Assembly (NCBI GenBank): GCA_903868145.1
Contig: CAIPTY010000048.1
Coordinates: 1-32,079 of the forward strand
Direction: 5' to 3'
DNA from: an uncultured Desulfuromonadales bacterium
Lineage (GTDB): Bacteria > Desulfobacterota > Desulfuromonadia > Geobacterales > Pseudopelobacteraceae
DNA length: 32,079 bases
Shown: in pieces, positions 16,444-23,698 of the stretch
How positions within the stretch are numbered: position 1 is the first letter of the stretch
How the letters are laid out: every line of letters begins with the position of its first letter
Notes under the pieces: generated by a model
Database searches by the model: none
What the model saw: the letters and a program-made list of their open reading frames with translations, nothing else
Told to the model about the DNA's origin: nothing
Made by a program: the position numbers and the translations under genes

Positions 16444-17436
16444 ATGGGTGCCGCCTCGTCCGTTGCCTACAAAATTCGACCGAATAAAGCAGTCGATAGG
16501 GAATTGTTTCTTTCCCTTCTAAGCCGTCTTAGTGCACACCTCAAGGTTGAAAACTATAAATATATTGGCCTTGGTGGACCGTTATTAGAGGATTTTCGCC
16601 TGTTGCATGCAAGGTTAGGCATCCGGGATATGGACTGTATTGAGATAGAAGAAAATGTCCATAAAAGACAAAAATTCAACAAGCCAATTGAATCAATAGC
16701 CTGCATTCACTCATCCTTGGAGGATTACCTTGCGGGCAATGATTTTGAGAAACCAGTGGTATTGTGGCTTGATTACACTGATCCAAGGAGTATTCAAAAG
16801 CAGATAGAAACATTTTCGAATCAAGTTATTGAATTGCCGATTAGCAGCATTATTCGCATAACCCTGAATGCAAATCCATCAAGTTTGGGAAAACCTGATG
16901 CTAAAGACTTAGCGGTGAATCTTCCTGGGGTAATAACTTCTCCAAGCGGAAAACCTACTGAATTGGAATGGAGATTGGAGCGCTTCAAAGAGCGTTTGGC
17001 GGACTACTATCCTGCCGATTTAACGCCAGATGATATGATGCAAAGAAATTTTGGAAAAAGCCTATTGAAAGCATTGCGCCTTGCCGTCGAGAAGACGGTT
17101 CTTGATGCCCGCGACAGAAAAGCAGTTTGGGCTCTTGCTACGAACTATTCAGATGGGCAATCGATGGTGACAGCAACCCTGATTGTTGCAACTCCTGACG
17201 ACACTCAAATTGAAAGCATATTAAAAAATTGGGAATTTACTTCAATACCACAAACCCCATTGGTTCTTGATCTGCCTGCGCTGTCCACTTTGGAGCGTCT
17301 TACTATGGAATCATGCGAGAACCCAAGAGATAAACTTGGTTACGATCTCCCGAAATCAGATATGAATCAAGATCCATTTTACACATTTAAGCGGTTCTAC
17401 AGAGTATTTCCTCATTTTTCTCGAATTGATATTTGA
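16444..17436 (+). CDS. Rossmann-fold methyltransferase-like protein, partner of the GHKL-like protein
   Basis: This 330-residue protein begins on the base after the preceding stop codon. Residues about 38-52 (YKYIGLGGPLLEDF) look like a glycine-rich SAM-binding loop. CIEIEE follows about 25 residues later (acidic ribose-binding position), and VLWLDYTDP falls near the position of a motif-IV-like strand. This suggests a class I methyltransferase fold, though the catalytic motif is not a standard DNA methyltransferase NPPY/DPPY. I do not know a characterised homologue. Coupling to a GHKL-like gene and proximity to drmA suggest an anti-phage role, which is inference. Base composition is more AT-rich than in drmA, so the pair and drmA may have different origins. 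Confidence 0.65.
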   Translation: MGAASSVAYKIRPNKAVDRELFLSLLSRLSAHLKVENYKYIGLGGPLLEDFRLLHARLGIRDMDCIEIEENVHKRQKFNKPIESIACIHSSLEDYLAGNDFEKPVVLWLDYTDPRSIQKQIETFSNQVIELPISSIIRITLNANPSSLGKPDAKDLAVNLPGVITSPSGKPTELEWRLERFKERLADYYPADLTPDDMMQRNFGKSLLKALRLAVEKTVLDARDRKAVWALATNYSDGQSMVTATLIVATPDDTQIESILKNWEFTSIPQTPLVLDLPALSTLERLTMESCENPRDKLGYDLPKSDMNQDPFYTFKRFYRVFPHFSRIDI

Positions 17437-17479
17437 ATAGTTGAATGACTAGTTCCCGATTGGATAGGGGTAATAATAT

Positions 17480-19522
17480 ATGAGCGACACCCAAGACCTC
17501 ACAATATTAAAGGGACCTCGGACTCCGAACGCATGGCTCGTCCAACTCGGTCAAAATGCGACCTTCAAAAAACACCTCGCCACTGTTACTGCTCCTCATT
17601 CGAGCCTCCCTGTAGTCGAGGAAGGCGATGGTTTTCTAATTGTCGACCAATCCAAGGGCGGGATAGTATCATTCGCTCGACTCTACCGCACGCGTTCTAC
17701 CTTAGTTGACACCACCTTCTATTTTGATTCCGTTGTGCCGCTCACTCCACCAGTTGATCCCGCGTCTTGTGGTGTATCGGTAATGGTAACCGGCGAAGTC
17801 CTGTCGAGAATGGACTGGGTGGTATTCACATCTGCATTGAAGCAATCTGCCGGGTTTGATTTCGCAGATATGCCGATCATAAAAACGAATTCTCCACTTG
17901 AACAGGCGTATCTCCGTGAAATGCTCCAGTTGGCGACTATGGACGATCTACTTGGCCCAGCTTGTGGTCCGGAAGAAGAGATCGTAGGCATGAGCGTCCG
18001 TGATCGCTATCTTGTCGGCAAGCTTGCGCCCCGCACACGGGGAGGTTTCGACGCTGTGGAAGGATTGAAAGGAGTCTCTGCCGAAGAAGAAACCACCGGT
18101 AATGGAGTAGCCCCCAAAGATCTAAAGCCATACGAAGAGACCGGGGAAGGTAAGAATAAGGCAGCACGTCGACGACTTCCCGGAGAAGAGTTCTCTGCAG
18201 CCGAGGGGCACTGTGATCCAGACGATGACGATAGCCTGGAGGTCGACGCTTCAAAAAACCAGTCTTTCGTTCCGTCCTCGATTGGTCTAACAGTCTGTGT
18301 CGACGGGGCTATTGAAGAGATTGAGCTTGATGTGACGTGGGGACGATACCAACGTACTGCCAGCGAAGAGCAGACCAGTGAAGACGGAAAAGCCATGCGG
18401 GCCTGGAAACGTATTCCCTCTGGCGGTAAGATAGTATTACCACTCAAGGACGGAAGGATCGGAGCGAGAAACCCCGATTCGGAATGTCCGAGTGTTGTAA
18501 TACAGGGTGCAGTCCGTCCGCCGTTGCCCTCTGGCGACAGATTGGTCACGATTTTTCTCGTTAACGACCAGGAGCAGCCGCCGCAGAACCAAGACGAAGC
18601 ATGGTTGTTTCAACCCGAAATCGCTTTGAGGCATCCAGAGGGAAAGGCTGTGTTCCGTCGTCGACCAGTAATGGAGAATGATGGAATAGATCAAGAACGA
18701 GAATCTCTTGAAATGATCTATCGGGGACGGGTCGAATTTGCTGTAGGCCACAGCGTGTCTGTGTGTGCAGAACATTCGGTTGAAGATCCTGAGAAGGCCA
18801 TTACTATTCGAACATCTGTGCTTCCGCAATATGAAGTGGCAGTCACCGAAACCCCTGGTCTGGATCCCGCAGATCGCCCCGCCATGAGGAGAATGGTTGA
18901 CGAGGGATTCTTGGATATGCAGACGCTGGCCGAACTCGACCAGCATGAACTGATATCTGCGTTGTCTATCATCACAGACGACTACGAGTCGTGGATATCC
19001 GAACAACGAAATAGAGTCGGAAAAGATGTAATCGGTTACGACGACGCAGCAAAACTGTCGATGGATCATTGTAACGAGATACTTATCCGTCTTCGTGAGG
19101 GGATCAATACCCTCAATACAGACAACAAAGCATTGAAGGCGTTTCGCTTCGCCAATGCGGCCATGGCTACACAGCGTATCCGTAGTATCTATGCGCTCGA
19201 AAGACGTCGTAAATCTGAAGCAGACCTCACTGCTATCAATATTCCAAAGAATCGCTCTTGGCGACCATTTCAGCTCGCATTCATTCTGCTGTCGATTCCA
19301 GCATTGGCAGATCCAACTCACAAGGACCGCACGAAACCGATCGAATCCTACGCGGATCTCTTATGGTTCCCCACTGGTGGTGGTAAGACAGAAGCTTATC
19401 TGGGTGTGGCAGCGTTCACTATGGCTATCCGTCGGATACAGGGGAGCCTGGGTGGCATGGATGGAAGTAGGGGACTCTCGGTCATTATGCGGTACTGCCT
19501 GAGCTGCATAGACGAAACCTGA
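17480..19522 (+). pseudogene. drmA: DISARM helicase DrmA, truncated after Walker A
   Basis: This 680-residue frame matches the N-terminal half of DrmA, the large helicase of the DISARM anti-phage system (full length about 1200-1300 residues). It has the acidic N-terminal region, then FRFANAAMATQR, RSWRPFQLAFIL and the Walker A block LLWFPTGGGKTEAYLG near residue 626. Homology stops at SVIMRY; the last eight residues (CLSCIDET) are foreign and the remaining helicase motifs are gone. drmB, drmC and the methylase gene that should follow are absent, so DISARM here is not functional as a whole. The start ATG 17480 has AGGGG upstream. The breakpoint near 19495 joins drmA to a run of small accessory genes. 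Confidence 0.8.
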
Positions 19523-19545
19523 AGCTGAAATCACATAACATCAAA

Positions 19546-19580
19546 CAGAGAAGGGTTGCCATCACCGGCAGCCCTTTCTG
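19546..19580 (+). promoter_or_regulatory. Leader hairpin A of a repeated family
   Basis: A 14-bp stem (19546-19560 with 19567-19580, one bulge and one G-U) has loop ATCACC. It is followed at once by CATTTTT and the GGAGG of the zinc-ribbon gene. It has the same architecture as hairpins at 20234, 20978 and 21613. Confidence 0.6.
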
Positions 19581-19597
19581 CATTTTTGGAGGTCATC

Positions 19598-19804
19598 ATG
19601 CGTTGTGAAATGTGTACCCGAAGACTGGGAAGCAGGGAAATTGCCCATGGCATCCGTTATGGCACTGCCGATCCGGTGAGCGACCTGTTTCTCCCCAGCA
19701 AAGAATCTGCCTACACCGTTATCTGCCAGACCTGCGGCGAATTGATCCTTCGACAGATCTACAGCCGCCTAAACAAACCAACTTCACCCCAATACCACCA
19801 ATAG
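19598..19804 (+). CDS. Small zinc-ribbon protein
   Basis: This 68-residue protein has two cysteine pairs, CEMC at residues 3-6 and CQTC near 44-47, expected to bind one zinc. ATG 19598 has GGAGG (19588-19592) at 5 bases; an earlier in-frame ATG at 19556 lies inside the leader hairpin and is rejected. It is the first of a run of small accessory genes ending with radC, typical cargo of plasmids and integrative elements. Function unknown. Confidence 0.72.
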   Translation: MRCEMCTRRLGSREIAHGIRYGTADPVSDLFLPSKESAYTVICQTCGELILRQIYSRLNKPTSPQYHQ

Positions 19805-19817
19805 AAAGGGAGCCATC

Positions 19818-20174
19818 ATGCTTTCCATCCATCCACGAGCCAACGAGATTGGCATCAATACCGGTATCAATGCTTTCAGTCTCACAAATAACGACCTCTT
19901 CAAAGCCATCGCTGAGGAAATTGATCTGGAGACCGTTACCAACCACGAGCTGAGAGAAATATTCTTCATAGTCAGAAAGCAGCTTTCCCGTTTGAACTGG
20001 CGGGAGTCAGTCACTTATGCCGTCAATCATCTTCCTTTTGGGCTCAATCAAACTCAGATTGCATGGGAAGGCCATAACCCTTGTATTGGTTGCCCTGATG
20101 CAATGATCGAAGACAATCGCTGTTATCACGACCAGGAATGCAAATCCTGGGAAATTTTTGAAGCCCGATTCTAG
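19818..20174 (+). CDS. Hypothetical accessory protein with Cys-rich C-terminus
   Basis: This 118-residue soluble protein has four cysteines near the end (NPCIGCPDAMIEDNRCYHD and ECKSW), which could form a metal site. AAAGGGAG precedes the ATG, and the gap to the zinc-ribbon gene is 13 bases, so they are probably one transcript. I do not recognise the family. Confidence 0.65.
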   Translation: MLSIHPRANEIGINTGINAFSLTNNDLFKAIAEEIDLETVTNHELREIFFIVRKQLSRLNWRESVTYAVNHLPFGLNQTQIAWEGHNPCIGCPDAMIEDNRCYHDQECKSWEIFEARF

Positions 20175-20233
20175 CGAAGCTGTATCGCAGAGGACCATCG
20201 GCAACTAATCACTCACCACATACATCAATCAAA

Positions 20234-20268
20234 CGAGAAGGGGATTACGGCAATGGAGTCCCTTTTCG
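20234..20268 (+). promoter_or_regulatory. Leader hairpin B of a repeated family
   Basis: Stem CGAGAAGGG / CCCTTTTCG (20234-20242 with 20260-20268, one G-U) has a loop containing ATTACGG. CATTT follows at 20269-20273, then AAGGAG (20280-20284). The order is the same as in hairpins A, C and D. Confidence 0.55.
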
Positions 20269-20293
20269 CATTTCTGAACAAGGAGAAATTTCC

Positions 20294-20443
20294 ATGCACG
20301 CCATACAGAAAAAAGAAACATATCCAACTGAATATACCTTCCTGCTCTGTGAATGCTGTTTTGACATTATTCTGGAAGACGATGCGCAGTATCACGGTGA
20401 CAACAGCTACTGCCACCACTGTATGGAGGAGATCCGGTTATGA
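20294..20443 (+). CDS. 49-residue zinc-finger-like protein
   Basis: This short frame starts at ATG 20294 with AAGGAG (20280-20284) upstream. Two cysteine groups, CECC near residue 19 and CHHC near residue 42, suggest a zinc-binding mini-protein. Its TGA overlaps the ATG of the next gene (ATGA at 20440), so they are translationally coupled. No family recognised. Confidence 0.65.
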   Translation: MHAIQKKETYPTEYTFLLCECCFDIILEDDAQYHGDNSYCHHCMEEIRL

Positions 20444-20955
20444 ACACCAGAAGATACATTTACGTGTCACCGCAACAGTATGTGAAGATCTTTGACGAGT
20501 GGCGCTATGAGTATTTCCTTGATGGCAGAATTCGATTCTCTCCTACCTTCAAGTTCCACCAGGGCCAGGACACCTTTAAGAAGATTGAACAGATTGCCTG
20601 GAAGGCACAGAAGGTCATCCGGAAATTAAGCTGCTTTGACTGGAACCGCTTGCTTCAGGAAACCGGCACGAACGCAATAGTAACCGAGGATGGCCAGAGG
20701 ATTGATTTCTACAGCAGGAAGCAGAAGGAACGTTGCCAGCGGGAAATGAGAGCAAACGCCGTCGTAAAGGTTATCAAGCAGTTCAGTGATGGAGATATCG
20801 TGCTCCACCACATATTCGAGGATGAGGGGCGATTGCTCGGATTTGTAATCATCGTCGGTCCGCGAGGCGGAATCAGGACTGAACATGGTTTTTCGGTAGT
20901 CAGAAATAACGGTGAACCATACCTGGTAAGAACTATCGGCAATCTGTTCGATTGA
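20440..20955 (+). CDS. Hypothetical accessory protein
   Basis: This 171-residue soluble protein overlaps the preceding zinc-finger-like gene by four bases. It has a basic middle (RKQKERCQREMRANAVVKVIKQF) and a C-terminal beta-rich part (VLHHIFEDEGRLLGFVIIVGPRGG). I see no catalytic motif that I can name. The context is accessory genes of a mobile segment. Confidence 0.65.
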   Translation: MNTRRYIYVSPQQYVKIFDEWRYEYFLDGRIRFSPTFKFHQGQDTFKKIEQIAWKAQKVIRKLSCFDWNRLLQETGTNAIVTEDGQRIDFYSRKQKERCQREMRANAVVKVIKQFSDGDIVLHHIFEDEGRLLGFVIIVGPRGGIRTEHGFSVVRNNGEPYLVRTIGNLFD

Positions 20956-20977
20956 CAGTAACCACATACCACTAACG

Positions 20978-21009
20978 AGAAAGGCAGGCCATTACGGTCT
21001 GCATTTTCT
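20978..21009 (+). promoter_or_regulatory. Leader hairpin C of a repeated family
   Basis: Stem 20978-20990 pairs with 20996-21009 (AGAAAGGCAGGCC with GGTCTGC-ATTTTCT; G-U pairs and one bulge) around loop ATTAC, giving the shared loop context CATTACGG. AAAAGGAG (21014-21021) and radC follow. Confidence 0.58.
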
Positions 21010-21029
21010 ATTTAAAAGGAGATATGACC

Positions 21030-21533
21030 ATGACCATTACAGCACTATTCGGAACAAAGGAAATTGCACACAAACCCAAAGCAATCAAATTCAAACAGAT
21101 CAAGGCCGTGTACGAGACTCTGACCGTAAGAGAAGAAATTACCAACTACCTGAAGCCGGGCACCAGATACACAGCACCACAGCAGGTGTACGAGACGTTC
21201 CGCTTCCTGATGCACGAGACGAAAGAAATGTTCATCTGCCTGCATCTCGATGGTAAAAATAAGATTCAATGCATGGATATTGTTAGTATCGGTTCGCTCA
21301 ACCAGAGCATCGTTCACCCAAGAGAGGTATTTAAAACTGCACTATTATCCAATGCGGCAGCGATACTACTCATCCACCAACATCCAACTGGTGATCCATC
21401 AGCTTCATCTGAAGACATATCTATCACTCGAAGATTGAAAGAAGCAGGTGAAATATTGGGGATCAAGGTACTCGACCATATAATTATCGGAGATGGCGAA
21501 TACCTCAGTTTTGTAGAACGGGGGCTGTTTTAG
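21030..21533 (+). CDS. radC: RadC-family JAMM protein (island copy)
   Basis: This 167-residue protein of the RadC/JAB family has the metalloprotease-like core near the C-terminus: HQHPTGDPSASSED (H-x-H...S-x-x-D). The usual HNHPTGD is HQHPTGD here. IHLDGKN-like text and SIGSLNQSIVHPREVFKTAL are characteristic of the mobile-element subgroup, which lacks the N-terminal helix-hairpin-helix of housekeeping RadC. I prefer the second ATG (21030), 8 bases from AAAAGGAG; the one at 21024 is too close. It is paralogous to the radC at 22618-23118 on the other side of the tRNA. RadC was named for DNA repair, but its biochemical role is unsettled; on islands it accompanies anti-restriction and defence genes. 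Confidence 0.88.
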   Translation: MTITALFGTKEIAHKPKAIKFKQIKAVYETLTVREEITNYLKPGTRYTAPQQVYETFRFLMHETKEMFICLHLDGKNKIQCMDIVSIGSLNQSIVHPREVFKTALLSNAAAILLIHQHPTGDPSASSEDISITRRLKEAGEILGIKVLDHIIIGDGEYLSFVERGLF

Positions 21534-21612
21534 CAATATCGTAGCAGCTAACAAATAGAAATTGACGAACATGGTCCATAAAATGGGTCATTACGGTACA
21601 AGTATCCCACGC

Positions 21613-21649
21613 CCTGAAACAAACTGGGGTGTTGGGTGCTGTTTCCAGG
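21613..21649 (+). promoter_or_regulatory. Leader hairpin D of a repeated family
   Basis: CCTGAAACA (21613-21621) pairs with TGTTTCCAGG (21640-21649, one bulge). TCATTACGGTAC occurs just upstream (21588-21599), and ACATTTCAAAGGAGG follows (21650-21663). The gene it should precede is reduced to a 13-codon frame. Confidence 0.45.
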
Positions 21650-21748
21650 ACATTTCAAAGGAGGTTCAGACTATGGTTATCAGGTATCGAAGTGATGGTT
21701 TTCACCATTCGTAACAATATCAGCACTCAAGGCTTCGCCTTGTTCGGT

Positions 21749-21792
21749 CTCTTGCCGGTCATTTGCAAAAAACCGCAAATGGCCATCAAGAG
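21749..21792. repeat. 18-bp imperfect inverted repeat
   Basis: 21749-21766 pairs with 21775-21792 with a two-base mismatch and one G-U, around loop AAAAAACC. Homology extends outward as CGGTCTC / GAGATCCG. It lies directly before the duplicated small ORF at 21802. Confidence 0.6.
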
Positions 21793-21801
21793 ATCCGAGT
21801 C

Positions 21802-21849
21802 ATGAAAACCTCTGTTGAAATCATGAACAGAATAGGTTATAAAGACTGA
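21802..21849 (+). CDS. 15-residue small ORF, partner of the one at 14960
   Basis: It encodes MKTSVEIMNRIGYKD, matching the start of the 29-residue frame at 14960 over 13 residues. Both copies lie upstream of a tRNA-Ser 5' half, and similarity resumes at TAGAGTT..CCAGCA immediately before the tRNA. It is probably a shortened duplicate; translation is uncertain. Confidence 0.3.
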   Translation: MKTSVEIMNRIGYKD

Positions 21850-21901
21850 CTGAATTTATTGCGCCCTTGACAACGTAAAACAGATAAAAACCGCCGAAAA
21901 A

Positions 21902-21922
21902 ATGGTGCACTCATGGTGCACT
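21902..21922 (+). repeat. Direct repeat of ATGGTGCACT, right arm-type sites
   Basis: Copies at 21902-21911 and 21913-21922 have an 11-base period, in the same orientation as the pair at 15204-15224. A partial copy AAAGTGCA follows. They lie about 110 bases before the right core copy and are absent from the corresponding position of the left duplicate. Confidence 0.65.
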
Positions 21923-22032
21923 AAAGTGCAAAAACCAGCGACAACGTAACGAAGATAGCAACAAATTGCAGCAAGTCTACAGAAAGCTAACATATTGGAA
22001 TAAAACAGCTAAATGTAGAGTTTAACCAGCAC

Positions 22033-22120
22033 GGAGAGGTGTCCGAGTGGTCGATGGTGCCTGACTCGAAATCAGGTGTTCTGAAAGGAACCTAGGGTTC
22101 GAATCCCTACCTCTCCGCCA
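22033..22120 (+). tRNA. tRNA-Ser(CGA)
   Basis: This is a complete 88-base type II tRNA including encoded CCA. The acceptor stem is GGAGAGG (22033-22039) with CCTCTCC (22110-22116). The anticodon stem is CCTGA/TCAGG around loop CTCGAAA, with anticodon CGA at 22067-22069 reading UCG. A long variable arm (GTTC..GAAC) and T loop TTCGAAT are present. The first 40 bases duplicate those at 15066-15105. It should be functional; its promoter and 5' half may derive from the inserted element. Confidence 0.97.
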
Positions 22121-22130
22121 CAAAAACAAT

Positions 22131-22164
22131 GGGTTACAGCGACGAGCTGTAGCCCTTTTGTTTT
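22131..22164 (+). terminator. tRNA-Ser terminator
   Basis: A 10-bp stem GGGTTACAGC / GCTGTAGCCC (one G-U) with loop GACGA is followed by TTTTGTTTT, 10 bases after the tRNA CCA end. Confidence 0.88.
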
Positions 22165-22175
22165 AAATTTGAAAA

Positions 22176-22197
22176 GCGTGAACGTATGCGTGAACGT
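22176..22197 (+). repeat. Direct repeat of GCGTGAACGT
   Basis: Copies at 22176-22185 and 22188-22197 have a 12-base period, just past the tRNA terminator. They may be arm-type sites of a second integrase belonging to the minus-strand segment at 22.3-24.6 kb; that role is inference. Confidence 0.5.
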
Positions 22198-22298
22198 TGT
22201 AAGTGCTGCTAGCGGTGAAATATTGTGAAATACAGCGCGAAGCAACTTCCACTGACAGCAAGCTTTTTATAGAGCTTCTGGCACTATCGGTAACTTGC

Positions 22299-22577
22299 TC
22301 AATATTCATCTGGAAACAATGCCGTAGTTACTGACCGGTCCCATTCCGTTATTATCCATATTGTAGGCACTCCTTCTTTCTTGTAGACCGAAAACAAACG
22401 ATCTCCCTGCTGTAGCGCACATTCGTTGGTAACTCTGTCTTCATCGCAGACTTCCCCCCAATCACCGGCTACATGTCGCCTCATTGACAGCATAACGTGT
22501 TTGGCAAACTCCTCGTTGCTGGCTATCAAATCATTAACGCCTCTGGTTATTACCATCTGTCCTGGATTGAATTTCAT
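22299..22577 (-). CDS. Plasmid-related small protein commonly paired with radC
   Basis: This 92-residue protein has the signature GDWGEVCDEDRVTNECAL...GDRLFSVYK and IITEWDRSVTTALFPDEY. I recognise it as the family often annotated 'plasmid-related protein' that accompanies RadC on mobile elements; no activity is known. ATG 22577 has GGAG upstream (CTTATAGGAG), and the frame's earlier codons are discarded. The gap to radC upstream is about 40 bases, so both likely share a transcript. Confidence 0.8.
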   Translation of the reverse strand: MKFNPGQMVITRGVNDLIASNEEFAKHVMLSMRRHVAGDWGEVCDEDRVTNECALQQGDRLFSVYKKEGVPTIWIITEWDRSVTTALFPDEY

Positions 22578-22617
22578 ATTGAAAACTCCTATAAGTTTTA
22601 TTGTTGCGTATCGCCTG

Positions 22618-23118
22618 CTAAAGCAGACCCTGGCATACGAACGATAGGTAGCTGTCACCGATAATAATATGATCGAGCAACTTAACGCCGATGATCTCTC
22701 CTGTTTCCTTCAACCGCCTCGTTATTTCAATATCTTCTCTGCTGGGTGTCGTATCTCCTGTGGGGTGGTTGTGTACCAGAATGAGGGCCGCCGCCGAACT
22801 TAACAGTGCCGTTTTGAATACTTCTCTTGGGTGAACAACACTTTGATTCAGGGAACCGACTGAAACTTCGTCAACGCAACAGATACGGTTTTTGCCGTCC
22901 AAATGAATGGCAAAGAAATATTCCTTCGTTTCGCGCCGCAAAAAGCTGAACGTATCGAAAACTTGCTCTGGACTGGTATATCTGGTGAATGGCTGTAAAT
23001 ATTGATTTACCTCCTCTTTGATGGTCAATGTTTCATATACCGCCCTGATTTGTTTGAGCCTGATCGTTCTGGGCTTCGCCGGAACCTGCTCTTGGCCGAA
23101 AAATGTTTCAATTGTCAC
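22618..23118 (-). CDS. radC: RadC-family JAMM protein (second copy)
   Basis: This 166-residue mobile-element RadC has the canonical HNHPTGDTTPSREDIE motif. It aligns end to end with the copy at 21030: IKFKQIKAVYETLT versus IRLKQIRAVYETLT, and SIGSLNQSIVHPREVF versus SVGSLNQSVVHPREVF. I start it at GTG 23118, preceded by AGAGGAGA, because that start gives MTIETFFG matching MTITALFG of the other copy; the TTG at 23136 overlaps the ribosome site. It is followed by the plasmid-related gene. The two radC copies face each other across the tRNA and are clearly diverged, so they were probably acquired separately. Confidence 0.88.
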   Translation of the reverse strand: MTIETFFGQEQVPAKPRTIRLKQIRAVYETLTIKEEVNQYLQPFTRYTSPEQVFDTFSFLRRETKEYFFAIHLDGKNRICCVDEVSVGSLNQSVVHPREVFKTALLSSAAALILVHNHPTGDTTPSREDIEITRRLKETGEIIGVKLLDHIIIGDSYLSFVCQGLL

Positions 23119-23268
23119 TATGCTCTCCTCTCGCAATTTTATAATTAGTTAGGGGCAGTCAGCAGTTGATGTAGACATGTTGCAGGATGCGGTATGGCAG
23201 CAAACTTCTGGTAGATACTTTTTTGTTTTGCCAACGATTTTATCGAGTCAGTAACTTTTCCCATGGTT

Positions 23269-23571
23269 TTAACCCTCCACCGAACTGAGATTACGAGGTT
23301 TTCTTCCACGCTTCGCCCCTGGAGCTACAGGACGGGTGTTCTCAGCAGTGACTATTTCTCGTGAAGCGTTCAGAGCAAGTAAATCCGACAGACGATTAGC
23401 AACAGCATTATCACCTAAGCGATACATAGGGGGCCATTTGCCAGTGATTCTGTCTCTGTACTGAGACGCAATTGATCTCCCTGTGATAATTGCAGCTTCT
23501 TTCGGTCTTACGAACCGATCTTCTCCTGCAACAAGCACAACTCCAATTTCCTCCATTGTTTCTATGGACAT
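23269..23571 (-). CDS. AlpA-like helix-turn-helix regulator
   Basis: This 100-residue protein has a MerR/AlpA-type helix-turn-helix core (RFVRPKEAAIITGRSIASQYRDRI), the conserved proline and MYRLGDNAVANRLSDLLAL. A basic tail (GAKRGRKPR) follows. AlpA-like proteins activate integrase/excision genes of cryptic prophages and islands. AAGGAG lies 8 bases before ATG 23571. It fits the remnant integrase further along the same strand. Confidence 0.75.
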   Translation of the reverse strand: MSIETMEEIGVVLVAGEDRFVRPKEAAIITGRSIASQYRDRITGKWPPMYRLGDNAVANRLSDLLALNASREIVTAENTRPVAPGAKRGRKPRNLSSVEG

Positions 23572-23698
23572 AAAAAAATCTCCTTGAATAAGTTGATATT
23601 ATCCGGTGCACCCGTTAAACATCACTCTAAATCAGGAGATTTCTTAATTCCACACGAGTAAAATATGAATTAAACTTGTAGTGAAAATAAATCGTATT

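Larger units (their letters stand above)
21534..22032. other. Non-coding right end of the island
   Basis: This region of about 500 bases holds leader hairpin D, a 13-codon frame at 21673-21714 with a strong AAAGGAGG site (possibly the stub of a lost gene), an 18-bp inverted repeat, a duplicated small ORF, the right arm-type repeats and the tRNA promoter region. No normal-length gene is present. Confidence 0.5.

Noticed and set aside
18437-19321. 294-codon minus-strand open frame
   Set aside because: It is antisense to drmA, the translation has no recognisable motif, and there is no ribosome site.
23119-23268. Possible further small gene between radC and the AlpA-like gene
   Set aside because: No frame with a ribosome site or protein-like composition could be supported.
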